Positions 8,000 to 17,291 of a stretch of DNA of 64,000 bases are shown here, one piece after another (positions within the stretch are counted from its first letter, which is position 1; each line of letters opens with the position of its first letter). The translations under genes were made by a program, and so were the position numbers. The stretch spans positions 186,001 to 250,000 of the forward strand of contig NZ_JAMXMB010000036.1 of assembly GCF_024055635.1 (NCBI RefSeq). Reading direction: 5' to 3'. The notes below the pieces were generated by a model. It had not been told where the DNA came from. It worked only from the letters and a program-made list of their open reading frames with translations, and searched no databases. Source of the DNA: Microbacterium yannicii (GTDB lineage: Bacteria > Actinomycetota > Actinomycetes > Actinomycetales > Microbacteriaceae).

Positions 8000-8776
8000 A
8001 TGAAGATCGTCGTCCTGGTCAAGGAAGTCCCGGATACCTACGGGGATCGCAAGCTGTCGCTGGAGACCGGCCTGGCCGATCGCGCAGCGAGTGAGACCGT
8101 CCTCGACGAGATCGGCGAGCGGGCGCTCGAGGTCGCGCTGTCGTACGCCGACAAGACGCCGGGCACCGAGGTCGTCGTGCTCTCGATGACGCCCGAGTCC
8201 GCGTCGGCGACGGTGCGCAAGGGGCTCGCGATGGGCGCCGCGTCGGCGGTGCAGGTGGTCGACGACGCGCTCCTGGGCGCCGACCTGGGGCTGACGGCCG
8301 AGGTGCTCGCCGCGGCACTGCAGCGGACGGGTTTCGACCTGGTGATCGCCGGCAACCAGTCCACCGACGGCACGGGCGGGGTCATCCCGGCGATGGTCGC
8401 GGAGATCCTGGACGTGCCGAGCGCCACCTACCTCAGCTCTGTCGAGATCGGCGACGATGCCGTCTCGGGCACGCGCGCGTCGGACGGTGCGACGCTGCAG
8501 GTGAGCGCACCGCTTCCCGCCGTGATCTCGATCACCGAGGCGCTCCCCGACGCGCGGTTCCCCAACTTCAAGGGCATCATGGCGGCGAAGAAGAAGCCGT
8601 TCGAGACGCTGTCGCTCGCCGAGCTCGAGATCGAGCCGCACGACCCGACCGCGTCGCGGTCCATCGTCATCGCGCTGAGCGAGAAGCCGCCGCGCGAGGC
8701 CGGCGTGAAGATCGTCGACGAGGGCGACGCGGGCCAGAAGCTCGCGGAGTACCTGATCCAGAACCGGCTTGCGTGA
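8000..8776 (+). CDS. etfB: electron transfer flavoprotein subunit beta
   Basis: A 258-residue EtfB/FixA-type subunit that binds AMP and pairs with EtfA to carry electrons from acyl-CoA and other dehydrogenases. [19 protein letters not shown] at the start, the AMP/nucleotide segment [19 protein letters not shown], and [14 protein letters not shown] are diagnostic. ATG 8000 is preferred over the adjacent GTG 7997 because GGAG then sits 7 nt away. The stop overlaps the spacer to etfA by only 13 nt. Confidence 0.94.
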   Translation: MKIVVLVKEVPDTYGDRKLSLETGLADRAASETVLDEIGERALEVALSYADKTPGTEVVVLSMTPESASATVRKGLAMGAASAVQVVDDALLGADLGLTAEVLAAALQRTGFDLVIAGNQSTDGTGGVIPAMVAEILDVPSATYLSSVEIGDDAVSGTRASDGATLQVSAPLPAVISITEALPDARFPNFKGIMAAKKKPFETLSLAELEIEPHDPTASRSIVIALSEKPPREAGVKIVDEGDAGQKLAEYLIQNRLA

Positions 8777-8789
8777 GGGTGCGTGCGTG

Positions 8790-9755
8790 ATGACGTTTGC
8801 AGATGACTCCATCCTGGTCTTCCTCGACACGACCCCCTCGGGCGGGCTCGCCAAGTCGGCGGCCGAGCTGCTGGGCGCGGCTGCGTCGGTGGGCACGCCG
8901 GTCGCGGTGGTGGTCGGCGACGCGGCGCTGGCAGCGGATGCCGCGGCCCTCGGCGCTGCGGCAGTGCTGGTCGCCGCTCCCGGCGACGGGCTCGGCGCCG
9001 CGGCGGTCGACGCGCTCACCTCGGCCGCCGACCAGGTGCGACCGGACGCCATCCTGGTCTCGCACTCGGTGGAGGGCCGCGAGGTCGCCGGCCGGTACGC
9101 CGCGCGCACCCGGTCGGGCCTCGCCGTCGATGCCGTCGGCGTCTCGCGCGACCCGGAGGGCGTGATCGCGCACCACTCCGTCTACGGCGGCGCCTACAAC
9201 GTCGACGCCGCCGTCACGTGGGGCGCCCCGGTCATCACGATCCGTCAGGGATCGGTGGATGCCCGCGCCGATGCCGTCGCGGGTGTCGAGGCCGAACCGC
9301 TCGAGGTGCGCGCCTCGGGGCGCCGCGCGGCGACGGTGACCTCGGTCGATGAGACCGTGGTGTCGTCCACGCGTCCGGAGCTGCGCGGTGCCGCGAAGGT
9401 CGTCTCGGGTGGCCGCGGGCTCGGATCGGGCGAGAAGTTCGCGCTCGTCGAGCAGCTCGCCGATGCGCTCGGCGCGGCTGTCGGAGCGTCGCGTGCCGCG
9501 GTCGACGCCGGCTACGTGCCCTACTCGTACCAGGTCGGCCAGACCGGTGTCTCGGTGGCGCCGCAGCTGTACGTGGCGCTCGGCATCTCGGGCGCGATCC
9601 AGCACAAGGCCGGCATGCAGACTGCGAAGACCATCGTCGCGATCAACAAGGACGCGGACGCCCCGATCTTCGAGATCGCCGACTTCGGCATCGTCGGCGA
9701 CCTCTTCACCGTCGTGCCGCAGCTGATCGCCGCGCTCGAGGCGAAGAAGGCGTAA
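8790..9755 (+). CDS. etfA: electron transfer flavoprotein subunit alpha
   Basis: A 321-residue EtfA with an N-terminal nucleotide-like domain and the conserved FAD-binding C-terminus: [45 protein letters not shown] and [20 protein letters not shown]. It forms the cytosolic ETF heterodimer with EtfB. The start chosen is ATG 8790 (MTFADD); a GTG lies directly before it. The cytochrome b-like gene starts 6 bp after its stop, so electron delivery to the membrane may be organised by this operon. Confidence 0.94.
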   Translation: MTFADDSILVFLDTTPSGGLAKSAAELLGAAASVGTPVAVVVGDAALAADAAALGAAAVLVAAPGDGLGAAAVDALTSAADQVRPDAILVSHSVEGREVAGRYAARTRSGLAVDAVGVSRDPEGVIAHHSVYGGAYNVDAAVTWGAPVITIRQGSVDARADAVAGVEAEPLEVRASGRRAATVTSVDETVVSSTRPELRGAAKVVSGGRGLGSGEKFALVEQLADALGAAVGASRAAVDAGYVPYSYQVGQTGVSVAPQLYVALGISGAIQHKAGMQTAKTIVAINKDADAPIFEIADFGIVGDLFTVVPQLIAALEAKKA

Positions 9756-9761
9756 CCGGGT

Positions 9762-11633
9762 ATGGCGACGTTCGGTTCTGCGGTGCGGCGAGGACTGCCC
9801 CGTGTGCCCGGCGGCGAGCCCTGGCCGCCCGCCGGCGCCGCGCCGGTGCCGAACGGTGCGGCCGCAGCGGCGACGACCGCGATCCTTCCCCCGGCAGAGC
9901 CTGGGACCTCAGCGACGGCGTCGGCTCAGAACGTGACGGCGGAGGCATCTGCTGCCGGTGTCGCTCCTGCTCCGGTCGCTGAGCTTGTCGAAGCGTCCGA
10001 CGCGCGCGTCCCTTCGACAAGCTCAGGGACCGGGAGCGCCGATTCAGGGACCGGGAGCGCCGATTCAGGGACCGGGAGCGCCGATTCAGGGACCGGGAGC
10101 GCCGATTCAGGGACCGGGGGTGCCACTTCGGGTACCGGAGGTGTCACCGGCGGAGCCCGGCCCATCCGTCGTGGCCTGCCGCGTGTGCCCGGAGGCGAGC
10201 CGTGGCCCCCGGCGGGAACCGTGGTTCCGGATGCGGTCGTGGCCACCGTTGCGGCCACTCCCCAGACCCCGGCCCCGCAGCGATCGTCGCCCGCCCCCGC
10301 GGGGGCGGAGACCGCCGCGCCCACCGAGACCGCCGAGTCCAGCCCGGCCGCGTCCGGCCCCGTCGCTCCCGCCGCTGCGGCTGCAGCGGGCGCCGCCGGT
10401 GCCCAGGCGCTGCGCCGAGGCCTGCCGCGCGTGCCGGGCGGCGAGCCTTGGCCGCCCGCCGGCCTCGCTCCCGCAGCCACGCCGGCGCCGAATACGGCCG
10501 GAACGGCGACCGACACGTCCGTGACGGATGCCGCAGCTGCTCCGGCTGCGCCGGTCGCCGCCGAGGTCGTCCCCACGGAGCACGCGCCGGCGGCTCCCCG
10601 CACGCCGACCGGGCGGCCGCTGTCGGAGCCGCTGCCGTTCCCGCGCACCGTGTGGCCGGGTGCGGCGGCACGTGCTTCGGCCTCCTCGGCAGCCGCAGCC
10701 GAGCCGCAGCGGATCGGACCCTTCACCCGCGGGCAGTGGGCGGGCATCGTGATCGTCGGCGGAGCGGGCCTCCTGTACGCCGCGGCGATGGCCGTGCTCG
10801 CCGTGCGCTGGCTGCTGTCGACGTCGTGGGGCATCGACTTCCTCGAGACGTATCCGGGCGAGTACCACCTGCCCGCAGGCACACCGGTCGGATTCCCGGC
10901 GTGGCTCGGCTGGCAGCACTTCTTCAACGTGTTCCTGATGGTGCTCATCATCCGATCGGGTTTGCGCGTGCGCACCGAGAAGCGGCCGACCGCCTTCTGG
11001 TCGCCGCGGAACAACAACCGGCGCAAGATCAGCCTGAACCTGTGGTTCCACCAGTCGCTGGACATCCTGTGGCTGGTCAACGGCGTGGCGTTCGTCGTGC
11101 TGCTGTTCGTGACGGGCCAGTGGATGCGCATCGTGCCCACCTCGTGGGAGGTGTTCCCCAACGCCGTGTCGGCCGCGCTGCAGTACGTGTCGCTGGACTG
11201 GCCGACCGAGAACGGGTGGGTGAACTACAACGCGCTGCAGCAGCTGGCGTACTTCGCGACGGTGTTCATCGCCGCGCCGCTGGCCGCGATCACCGGCGTC
11301 CGCATGTCGGGGGTGTGGCCCAAGAACGCGGCGGGGCTCAACAAGGCGTACCCGGTGGAGTGGGCGCGTGCCGTGCACTTCCCGGTGATGCTGTACTTCG
11401 TGGCGTTCATCGCGGTGCACGTGTTCCTCGTGTTCGCGACCGGGGCGCTGCGCAACCTCAACCACATGTACGCGGCACAGGGCTCGGTCGATCCGAATGC
11501 CTATGCCGACAACTGGACGGGCTTCTGGTTCTTCGTCGCGTCGCTCGTGGTGATCGCGGCCGCCTGGATCGCCGCGCGGCCGCTCGTGCTGGCCCCGATC
11601 GCCCGTCTCTTCGGCAAGGTCTCCGGGCGCTGA
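9762..11633 (+). CDS. cytochrome b/b6 domain protein with repeat-rich N-terminus
   Basis: A 623-residue protein with two parts. Residues 1-310 are low-complexity Pro/Ala/Thr-rich and hold three copies of a 17-residue motif [17 protein letters not shown] (near 9, 136 and 213), a REP-derived stretch and six GTGSADS-like heptads. Residues 320-620 form a four- to five-helix diheme-type domain resembling formate dehydrogenase gamma or Ni/Fe-hydrogenase b-type cytochromes, with candidate heme ligands in [31 protein letters not shown] and AVHVFLVF. Directly after etfA, it is a candidate membrane acceptor for ETF or a partner of a molybdoenzyme; both are inferences. Confidence 0.75.
   Translation: MATFGSAVRRGLPRVPGGEPWPPAGAAPVPNGAAAAATTAILPPAEPGTSATASAQNVTAEASAAGVAPAPVAELVEASDARVPSTSSGTGSADSGTGSADSGTGSADSGTGSADSGTGGATSGTGGVTGGARPIRRGLPRVPGGEPWPPAGTVVPDAVVATVAATPQTPAPQRSSPAPAGAETAAPTETAESSPAASGPVAPAAAAAAGAAGAQALRRGLPRVPGGEPWPPAGLAPAATPAPNTAGTATDTSVTDAAAAPAAPVAAEVVPTEHAPAAPRTPTGRPLSEPLPFPRTVWPGAAARASASSAAAAEPQRIGPFTRGQWAGIVIVGGAGLLYAAAMAVLAVRWLLSTSWGIDFLETYPGEYHLPAGTPVGFPAWLGWQHFFNVFLMVLIIRSGLRVRTEKRPTAFWSPRNNNRRKISLNLWFHQSLDILWLVNGVAFVVLLFVTGQWMRIVPTSWEVFPNAVSAALQYVSLDWPTENGWVNYNALQQLAYFATVFIAAPLAAITGVRMSGVWPKNAAGLNKAYPVEWARAVHFPVMLYFVAFIAVHVFLVFATGALRNLNHMYAAQGSVDPNAYADNWTGFWFFVASLVVIAAAWIAARPLVLAPIARLFGKVSGR
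9974..10033. repeat. REP-like palindrome inside a coding sequence
   Basis: Two inverted arms (GGTCGCTGAGCTTGTCGAAG at 9974-9993 and CTTCGACAAGCTCAGGGACC at 10012-10031) flank a short centre. The element is translated in frame as AELVEAS...PSTSSGTG. A second copy of almost identical length lies at 61333-61393, between rhaB and the aldolase gene. Confidence 0.85.
10023..10148 (+). repeat. 21-bp tandem repeat (six units)
   Basis: Units of 21 bp beginning TCAGGGACCGGGAGCGCCGA: four are identical (10023-10106) and two are diverged. They encode SGTGSAD-type heptads. The first half of the unit is the end of the adjoining REP arm, so the array seems to have grown by duplication of a REP boundary. 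Confidence 0.9.
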
Positions 11634-11654
11634 GGCTTCACGGCGCGGAGGGTG

Positions 11655-11692
11655 GCGTTTCGTCTCGCTCGTTCCTCGCTCGCTCAACGACC
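11655..11692. repeat. REP-like intergenic palindrome, second type
   Basis: GCGTTTCGTCTCGCTCG followed by TTCCTCGCTCGCTCAACGACC is a known kind of imperfect palindrome in Microbacterium-like genomes. It fills the gap between the convergent cytochrome b-like and pentapeptide genes and may act as a terminator. Confidence 0.65.
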
Positions 11693-11719
11693 GGGGGACC
11701 CGCCGCGGCGCGGCGGTCG

Positions 11720-12409
11720 TCAGTCGTCGACGCGGATGCCCGCGAGGGCGGCGAGCGCAGGTGCCATGAGCTGGAGCTGCTCGGACGAGATCGTCGCTCC
11801 CCGCAGCCCTTCGAGGCCCACCACCTGAGCGATGTCGGCGCCCCGCAGATCGACGTCGGTGAGCCGCGCCCCGCTCGCGTTCACCGTGCCGATGCGCGTG
11901 GACTCGAACGTGACGCGCCGGGCCGCAGCATCCAGCAGATCGATCTCGTCGATGGTGCAGTCGATGAAGGCGACGTCGAGCAGCTGCGCCGCGCGCACGT
12001 TGACGTAGCCGAGTTTGCAGCGGGTGAAGCGGATGCCGCGCCACGACGCGTCATACGCCTCGAAGGATCCGAACCGGCTGTCGCGCAGCTCGACGTCGCG
12101 CCAGCCGCTGCGTGCGCCGGAGACCGCGGGGATGTCGGCGCCGGCGATCACCGATTCGGCGAGGTGTGCGCCACGCAGCGTCCAGGTGCCGATTCCGAGG
12201 CCCTGGAAGCGGCAGGCCTCGACGGTGTCGCCGACCTTGAGCTCCCACGTGTCGCGGATCACGTCGCTGTACGCGACACCTTCGAACAGGGCGGAGTCGA
12301 ACGACTCGGAGTCACCCGCGGCGAGGTCGGTAAGTGCCGTCTCGTCGAAGTCGAACTGGGGTGCCTGCGTGCCGCTGCCTCTGCGCGCCGCCTTCGTCCG
12401 TATCGCCAC
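11720..12409 (-). CDS. pentapeptide-repeat-like protein
   Basis: About 229 residues. After a short basic N-terminus the sequence is a degenerate right-handed quadrilateral beta-helix: five-residue periods such as ADIPA, RDSRF, GIRFT, VAFID, RVTFE and ADLRG-like turns (VDLRGADIA). Cytosolic; many such proteins are of unknown function and a few bind DNA gyrase, which cannot be concluded here. Two GTG codons are adjacent; the second (12409) is chosen because TAGGGT then lies exactly 6 nt upstream. Confidence 0.75.
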   Translation of the reverse strand: MAIRTKAARRGSGTQAPQFDFDETALTDLAAGDSESFDSALFEGVAYSDVIRDTWELKVGDTVEACRFQGLGIGTWTLRGAHLAESVIAGADIPAVSGARSGWRDVELRDSRFGSFEAYDASWRGIRFTRCKLGYVNVRAAQLLDVAFIDCTIDEIDLLDAAARRVTFESTRIGTVNASGARLTDVDLRGADIAQVVGLEGLRGATISSEQLQLMAPALAALAGIRVDD

Positions 12410-12415
12410 CACTGC

Positions 12416-12421
12416 ACCCTA
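12416..12421 (-). promoter_or_regulatory. -10 hexamer TAGGGT, leaderless start at 12409
   Basis: TAGGGT (minus strand), 6-nt gap to the second of two tandem GTG codons, which decides the start of the pentapeptide-like gene. Confidence 0.45.
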
Positions 12422-12468
12422 GCCCGTCGTCACGACACCGGCTGCCGCCGCGTGCCATCCTGAAACGC

Positions 12469-13344
12469 ATGACCCTGCGCCGCATCAGTCTGGTGATCCC
12501 TCCCGTCGGCCCGTGGCGCGCGCAGGCGCGCTGGTATCGCTGGGCGGAGGAGGTCGGCTACGACGTCGCCTACACGTACGACCACCTCACCCATGCGACC
12601 GCCAAGGGCGAATGGCTCGGCGAGGCATTCACCACCCTGACCGCGGCCGCGGCCGTCACTGAGCGGATCCGGCTCGGGACCCTCGTCGCGTCCGCCGTCT
12701 TCCGACGGCCGGTCGCGCTCGCGCGGGCCGCGATGACCGTGCAGGACATCTCCGCGGGGCGCCTTGTGCTGGGGCTCGGTCTGGGAGCACCCCCGTGCGA
12801 GCTCGCCGATCGCGGAGAGAACTCGACAATGGGGGAGATGTCCGCCCGTTTCGCCGATGTCGTCGAGGGCTACCGGGCGGTGCTCGACGGCGCCACGCAG
12901 TGGCAGGGCAAGACGATGTCGTTCACCGGCATCGAGACGACCGGTCGCCCGGAGGGCGTCGACGCCCCCGAGCTGCTGCTCGCCGCGCACGGTCCGCGCG
13001 CGCTGAGGCTGGCCGCGCGCTACGCGGACACCTGGAACACCTACGGCGGACCGGGGTCGACGCAGCTCGACGCGGAGGACTACTGGCGGCTGATCGCGCA
13101 GCAGGCCGCCGGCTTCGCGACCGAGTGCGACCGGGTCGGACGAGACCCGTCGACGGTGCGGCGCTCGCTGCTGCTGGGCTTCGGCCGGGTGCGCCCGACC
13201 ACCGATGTCGACGCCTTCCTCCAGGCAGCCGAGCAGGCGGAGAGCCTCGGCGTCGACGAGCTGGTGGTCTACAGCCCCGACTCGCCCGCCGGTATGGGCT
13301 CCGACCCGCGGGTGCACGAGCGGGCGCTCGCGCAGCTGCGCTGA
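12469..13344 (+). CDS. LLM class flavin-dependent oxidoreductase
   Basis: A 291-residue luciferase-like monooxygenase TIM barrel. It has the family segments WAEEVGYDVAYTYDHLTH, TERIRLGTLVASAVFRRPVALARAAMTVQDISAGRLVLGLGLG and a C-terminal ...AEQAESLGVDELVVYSP. Such proteins use FMN or coenzyme F420; F420 use is possible because cofE is 4 kb away. ATG 12469 is taken because the first strand of the barrel (RISLVIPP) follows directly. Substrate unknown. Confidence 0.85.
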   Translation: MTLRRISLVIPPVGPWRAQARWYRWAEEVGYDVAYTYDHLTHATAKGEWLGEAFTTLTAAAAVTERIRLGTLVASAVFRRPVALARAAMTVQDISAGRLVLGLGLGAPPCELADRGENSTMGEMSARFADVVEGYRAVLDGATQWQGKTMSFTGIETTGRPEGVDAPELLLAAHGPRALRLAARYADTWNTYGGPGSTQLDAEDYWRLIAQQAAGFATECDRVGRDPSTVRRSLLLGFGRVRPTTDVDAFLQAAEQAESLGVDELVVYSPDSPAGMGSDPRVHERALAQLR

Positions 13345-13457
13345 CCTCGCACGTGCCCCGCACCGCGGGCACGCTCGAGCTCAGTGCCCGGCCGCGTGGG
13401 GGATAACCCGAAGACAAGACTCCGGCTGCCTCGGGCGCGCCCGGCGGCCCGCACGCC

Positions 13458-13463
13458 TACCGT
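13458..13463 (+). promoter_or_regulatory. -10 hexamer TACCGT before the histidine kinase
   Basis: TACCGT with 7 nt to ATG 13471. AAGGGG also lies in the gap, so the site could work as leaderless promoter or the purine run as a very close ribosome binding site. Confidence 0.4.
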
Positions 13464-13470
13464 AAGGGGC

Positions 13471-14736
13471 ATGACCTCCTCGGACTCTCCCGCCGTCCAC
13501 CCGGTGACGCGGCCTGCCCAGGTGGCGGGCGCCATCGCACAGCTCGCCGCGCTCGGCGTGATCGGCGTCGCCGCGTTCACGCTCGTCCTCTCGCTGCTGA
13601 GCGTCGGCATCGCCCTCGTGTTCGTCGTCGGCATCGGCCTGCTGGTGCTCGCGGGGCTCGTCTACGTGCTCTTCGCGCTCGGATGGCTCGAGACGCAGCG
13701 GGTCGATGGTCTCTACGGTTTCGGCCTTCCCCTGCTCCGACTCCGCCGGAGCGGACGGCCCGGATTCGGCGGCGCCATGCGGACGCTCTGGCTGCAGGCG
13801 ATCGACCCTCTCACCTGGCGGGCGATCGCGAACCTCGCGATCGCGACGATCCTCGGATGGGTGGTGGTGGCCCTCGCGGGACTCCTGGTCTCGGGCGCCG
13901 TCCTGGCCTTCACGCCGCTGTTCGCGGAAGCGAGCTCCGTGCGACTGGCCCGCACCGGCATCGAGGTTCCGCTCTCGTGGGCGGTGCCGGTCGGCATCCT
14001 CGCCGTGCTCGTCGGCGCCGCCGGCCTGGTCGGGCTCGGCGTGCTCCACGGCATCATGGCGCGGGCGATCATGGTGCCCTCGCGCGAGGCCCAGCTGGCG
14101 GCCGAGGCGCGCGTCTCGAGCCAGCAGCACGCCGGCGCAGTCCGCGCCGCAGACGTCGAGCGCACGCGCATCGAGCGCGACCTTCACGACGGGGTGCAGC
14201 CGCGGCTGGTGTCGGTCGGCATGACGCTGGGCCTGGCGCAGCAGAAGATCGAGACCGACCCCGAGGCGGCACGCGCACTCATCGCCGAGGCTCACACCTC
14301 GACCAAGGCGGCCATCACCGAGCTGCGACAGCTGGCCCGCGGCATCCACACGTCCGTCCTCGACGATCGGGGTCTCGACGCCGCCCTGTCGGCCCTCGTG
14401 GCCCGCTCGGTCGTGCCGGTGCACACCGACGTGCGGCTCGACGGTCGCTGCAGCCGCGAGACCGAGGCGGCGGCGTACTTCGTGATCGCCGAAGCACTCA
14501 CCAACGCGGCGAAGCACTCCCGGGCCACCGAGGTGCGCGTCGTCGCGCGGCTGCGCGAACCGGGCACGCTGTGGGCGCGGGTGGAGGACAACGGCGTGGG
14601 CGGTGCGCGGGTGATCGCCGGCGGCGGGCTCGATGGCATCGTCAACCGCGTCCTCGCGGCCGGCGGCGAGGCCCGCATCGACAGTCCCGTCGGCGGACCG
14701 ACGAGCGTGGAGGTGAGCATCCCATGCGCATCCTGA
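13471..14736 (+). CDS. two-component sensor histidine kinase (HisKA_3 type)
   Basis: A 421-residue membrane kinase. Residues about 20-215 hold a sensor domain with paired membrane helices (residues 20-75 and 120-205). Then come the dimerisation/phospho-His box VERTRIERDLHDGVQPRLVS with the His near residue 236 and an HATPase domain with EALTNAAKHS, VEDNGVGG and GGGLDGIVNRV. This is the NarL/LiaS-like class. Its 3' end overlaps the response regulator start by 13 bp, so the two form a coupled pair. The downstream DUF4097 protein suggests cell-envelope stress sensing. Confidence 0.92.
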   Translation: MTSSDSPAVHPVTRPAQVAGAIAQLAALGVIGVAAFTLVLSLLSVGIALVFVVGIGLLVLAGLVYVLFALGWLETQRVDGLYGFGLPLLRLRRSGRPGFGGAMRTLWLQAIDPLTWRAIANLAIATILGWVVVALAGLLVSGAVLAFTPLFAEASSVRLARTGIEVPLSWAVPVGILAVLVGAAGLVGLGVLHGIMARAIMVPSREAQLAAEARVSSQQHAGAVRAADVERTRIERDLHDGVQPRLVSVGMTLGLAQQKIETDPEAARALIAEAHTSTKAAITELRQLARGIHTSVLDDRGLDAALSALVARSVVPVHTDVRLDGRCSRETEAAAYFVIAEALTNAAKHSRATEVRVVARLREPGTLWARVEDNGVGGARVIAGGGLDGIVNRVLAAGGEARIDSPVGGPTSVEVSIPCAS

Positions 14737-15473
14737 TCTGCGAGGACTCGGCCCTGCTGCGGGCAGGCCTGGTGCGGGTGCTCGAGGATGCCGGCCACCA
14801 GGTGGTCGCCGCTCTGCCAGACGCGTCGCAGCTCGACGAGACCGTCGACCGGACCGCCCCCGAGCTGTGCATCCTCGACGTGCGCCTGCCGCCGAGATGG
14901 ACGGACGAGGGCATCCGTGCGGCGCTGTCGCTGCGCGCGCGGCTGCCCGAGCTCGCCGTCCTCGTGCTGTCCCAGTACGTCGAGGAGCGGTACGCCGCCG
15001 ACCTCATCTCGTCCAGCGGCGGCGCGCTCGGCTACCTCCTCAAGGACCGCGTCGCCGACGTCACTGACTTCCTCGAGGCGATCGAACGCATCGCTTCGGG
15101 CGCCACCGTGCTCGACCCGGAGGTCGTCGCGCAGCTGCTCAGCCGTCGCACCCGGGACGAGCGGATGCTGCGCCTCACGGATCGCGAGGCCACGGTGCTC
15201 GCCCTCATCGCGGAGGGCCGGTCCAACCAGGCCATCGCGAAGACGCTGCACGTCACCGAGGGCAGCGTCGAGAAGCACATCACGGCCGTGTTCCAGAAGC
15301 TCGACCTCGAACCCGATGAGTCCGGCAATCGCCGCGTGCTGGCGGCGATCGCCCACCTCGAGCACGGCGGGACGACGCCGCCGGCGCCGCCCGCTCCACC
15401 GACACCTCCTTCGCACACACGTCCTTCGCAGACACCGGGCGGCCGCGGGCCGCAGACAGGAACGAACCGATGA
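14724..15473 (+). CDS. NarL/LuxR-family response regulator
   Basis: A 249-residue regulator with a receiver domain (MRILICEDSALLRAGL; phospho-acceptor Asp in CILDVRLPP; Lys in YLLKDRV) and a LuxR helix-turn-helix at about residues 145-210 (LTDREATVLALIAEGRSNQAIAKTL, then VTEGSVEKHI). The last ~35 residues are a Pro/Thr-rich tail that is longer than usual. It receives phosphate from the kinase encoded just upstream and probably regulates its own operon. Start ATG 14724 overlaps the kinase gene. Confidence 0.93.
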   Translation: MRILICEDSALLRAGLVRVLEDAGHQVVAALPDASQLDETVDRTAPELCILDVRLPPRWTDEGIRAALSLRARLPELAVLVLSQYVEERYAADLISSSGGALGYLLKDRVADVTDFLEAIERIASGATVLDPEVVAQLLSRRTRDERMLRLTDREATVLALIAEGRSNQAIAKTLHVTEGSVEKHITAVFQKLDLEPDESGNRRVLAAIAHLEHGGTTPPAPPAPPTPPSHTRPSQTPGGRGPQTGTNR

Positions 15474-16327
15474 GCACGACCATGACGCCTCCTCCTGCCG
15501 CTCCCGAACGACTCCCCGACGCGCCGAAGCCGCCCGCGGGCGGATCACGCGTCGTCGCGATCGTCATCATCGTGCTGGGCGCGGTCGTGCTGCTGGGCGC
15601 GATGACATCGGCGGTGGTCGGGACCATCGCATCGGCATCGGTCCACACGTCGTCGCGTTCCCTCGACGTCGCCGGAGTCGGCGAGCTGGACATCGACGCG
15701 GCGGCAGGAACGCTGCGCGTCGAGTTCACCGAGGTGCAGGAGGCCCAGCTCGAGGTCACCAGCTCGTGGGGCGCCGAGAACTGGCGGTTCGAGCGCGACG
15801 GCGACACGCTCGAGGTGGCATCACCCGATCGGTTCGGATGGTTCGGGTGGCGCGGGTGGTTCGGCGACGGGGGAGCGGATGCCGTGCTGCTGCTGCCCGC
15901 CGCGCTCGAGGGCCTCGACGCGGACGTCTCGCTCGCGGCCGGCGACTTCGTGACCGACGGGGACTTCGGCGAGCTCGACCTGTCGCTCGCAGCCGGGTCG
16001 TTCGACGTGTCGGGCTCGGCGGAGTCGCTGAGCGCCGACGTCAGCGCCGGACGCGGCACGCTCGAGCTCGACGGTGTGGGCGAGGCCGAGCTGACGGTCA
16101 GTGCCGGCTCGCTGGACGCAGTGCTCACCGGCAGCAGGCCGGACGTGATCGAGGCCGACGTGAGCGCCGGCACACTGCGGATGACGGTGCCGGAGGGCGA
16201 CTACGACGTCACATCCGACGTGTCGGCCGGAGAGTTCGAGAACGAGATCGGTTCGACGCCGGGGGCCTCGAGCGTGGTCCGGGTGCAGGTGTCGGCGGGT
16301 CAGGCCGTGCTCAAGGCAGGGCGCTGA
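15470..16327 (+). CDS. DUF4097-type membrane-anchored beta-helix protein
   Basis: A 285-residue protein with a Pro-rich cytosolic head, one transmembrane segment (about residues 28-55) and an outside domain built of repeated beta turns with D-V-S-A-G motifs (ADVSLAAGDF, DLSLAAGSF, ADVSAGRG, TVSAGSL, ADVSAGTL, SDVSAGEF), the pattern of DUF4097/LiaF-type adhesin-like domains. The ATGA overlap with the response regulator makes it the third gene of the operon. It may modulate the sensor kinase or respond to envelope damage; this is inferred. Confidence 0.85.
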   Translation: MSTTMTPPPAAPERLPDAPKPPAGGSRVVAIVIIVLGAVVLLGAMTSAVVGTIASASVHTSSRSLDVAGVGELDIDAAAGTLRVEFTEVQEAQLEVTSSWGAENWRFERDGDTLEVASPDRFGWFGWRGWFGDGGADAVLLLPAALEGLDADVSLAAGDFVTDGDFGELDLSLAAGSFDVSGSAESLSADVSAGRGTLELDGVGEAELTVSAGSLDAVLTGSRPDVIEADVSAGTLRMTVPEGDYDVTSDVSAGEFENEIGSTPGASSVVRVQVSAGQAVLKAGR

Positions 16328-16433
16328 CGCGCCGGCAGTGCCGGCTCGGGCCGGGCTCGGCCTCGGAAGGGCTCGGGCTCTGCTTGGCTCTGCGGCGCCG
16401 TTCCGGGTCCGGTGATGAGCCCGGTCGAGGCGT

Positions 16434-17210
16434 TCAGGCCGAGGCAGCGGCCTTGCCGGCGGCGAACCCCTCGGCGTAGGCCTCGTCAGCACCCAGGCGG
16501 AACATGTCGCGCTCGAGCGGACGCACGATCGACCGGGCACCGGGGAGGTCCAGACCCCCGACGAGGTCGGCGCGTCCGCGCACCACGGCGACCGGGCGGC
16601 GCGCTGCCTTGCCCTTGACGAGATCGGCGGCTGCCGCCAGCTCGTCCGCGACGCACGGCATCGTGACGATGAGGGGACGGCCCTCGGCATCCGTCCCCCC
16701 GCGGAGGTCCTCGAAGACCTGCACGCCGCCCGCACCGATCGCGTGGTCGGTCTGGCCCTCGCGCCACGCCCTGCCCAGGGTGTCCGACACGATCACGCCG
16801 ACCTGGACGCCCAGCCGCTCGCGCAGCCCGGCCGCGATCGCCCGGGCCGATGCGTCGGGGTCGACCGGAAGCAGCAGCACGGTTCCTGCGGGGGTGTTCG
16901 AGGCATCGACGCCTGCGGCCGCCGAGACCATGCCCAGGCGGTTCTCGACGATGCGGGTGGTGAATCCGGTGGGTGTCGTGCGGGATGCCACGACCCGCAC
17001 CGACTCGGAGGTGATCGCGTCCTCGCGATCATCGGCCTCGACGAATCGGTCCTCCGCCTTCGACACGATCTTGGAGGTCACGACGAGGATGTCGCCGTCC
17101 GCGAGCTCCTGCCCCCCGGCGTGCACGATGATGTCGACGAGGTCGGCACCGGCCTCGATCTCGGGGATGCCTTCGAGAGGCCAGACGGTGAGCGCGGTGC
17201 GAGACGGCAT
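16434..17210 (-). CDS. cofE: coenzyme F420-0:L-glutamate ligase
   Basis: A 258-residue GTP-dependent ligase that adds gamma-linked glutamates to F420-0. Diagnostic parts are [76 protein letters not shown] and [25 protein letters not shown]. It lacks the C-terminal nitroreductase extension of mycobacterial FbiB, so it is the single-domain form. Other F420 genes are not in the window. Start ATG 17210 has AAGACT 6 nt upstream. Confidence 0.9.
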   Translation of the reverse strand: MPSRTALTVWPLEGIPEIEAGADLVDIIVHAGGQELADGDILVVTSKIVSKAEDRFVEADDREDAITSESVRVVASRTTPTGFTTRIVENRLGMVSAAAGVDASNTPAGTVLLLPVDPDASARAIAAGLRERLGVQVGVIVSDTLGRAWREGQTDHAIGAGGVQVFEDLRGGTDAEGRPLIVTMPCVADELAAAADLVKGKAARRPVAVVRGRADLVGGLDLPGARSIVRPLERDMFRLGADEAYAEGFAAGKAAASA

Positions 17211-17235
17211 GGGTCCAGTCTTCCGGAAACGACGA

Positions 17236-17268
17236 AGGGGCGCGTCCGGCGGAACCGGACACGCCCCT
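17236..17268. terminator. rho-independent-type hairpin between acetyltransferase and cofE
   Basis: A 14-bp stem (AGGGGCGCGTCCGG with CCGGACACGCCCCT, one mismatch) and a 5-nt loop, followed on the minus strand by TTCGTCGTTTCC. It would end the minus-strand acetyltransferase transcript before cofE, which then needs its own promoter. Confidence 0.75.
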
Positions 17269-17291
17269 CGTGAAAAGCGGACAGCGGGCGA

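Noticed and set aside
10023-10148. Regular 21-bp repeats as a CRISPR array
   Set aside because: The units are directly contiguous without spacers, keep the reading frame and encode heptads; there are no cas genes.
10202-12463. 753-codon plus-strand frame across the cytochrome and pentapeptide genes
   Set aside because: It runs across two genes of opposite strand, is almost all Arg/Gly/Ala and carries no motif; it exists because stop codons are rare in GC-rich shadow frames.
16328-16433. Repeated GGCTCGGGC runs after the DUF4097 gene
   Set aside because: They are short, irregular and show no stable inverted repeat; probably simple GC-rich sequence.
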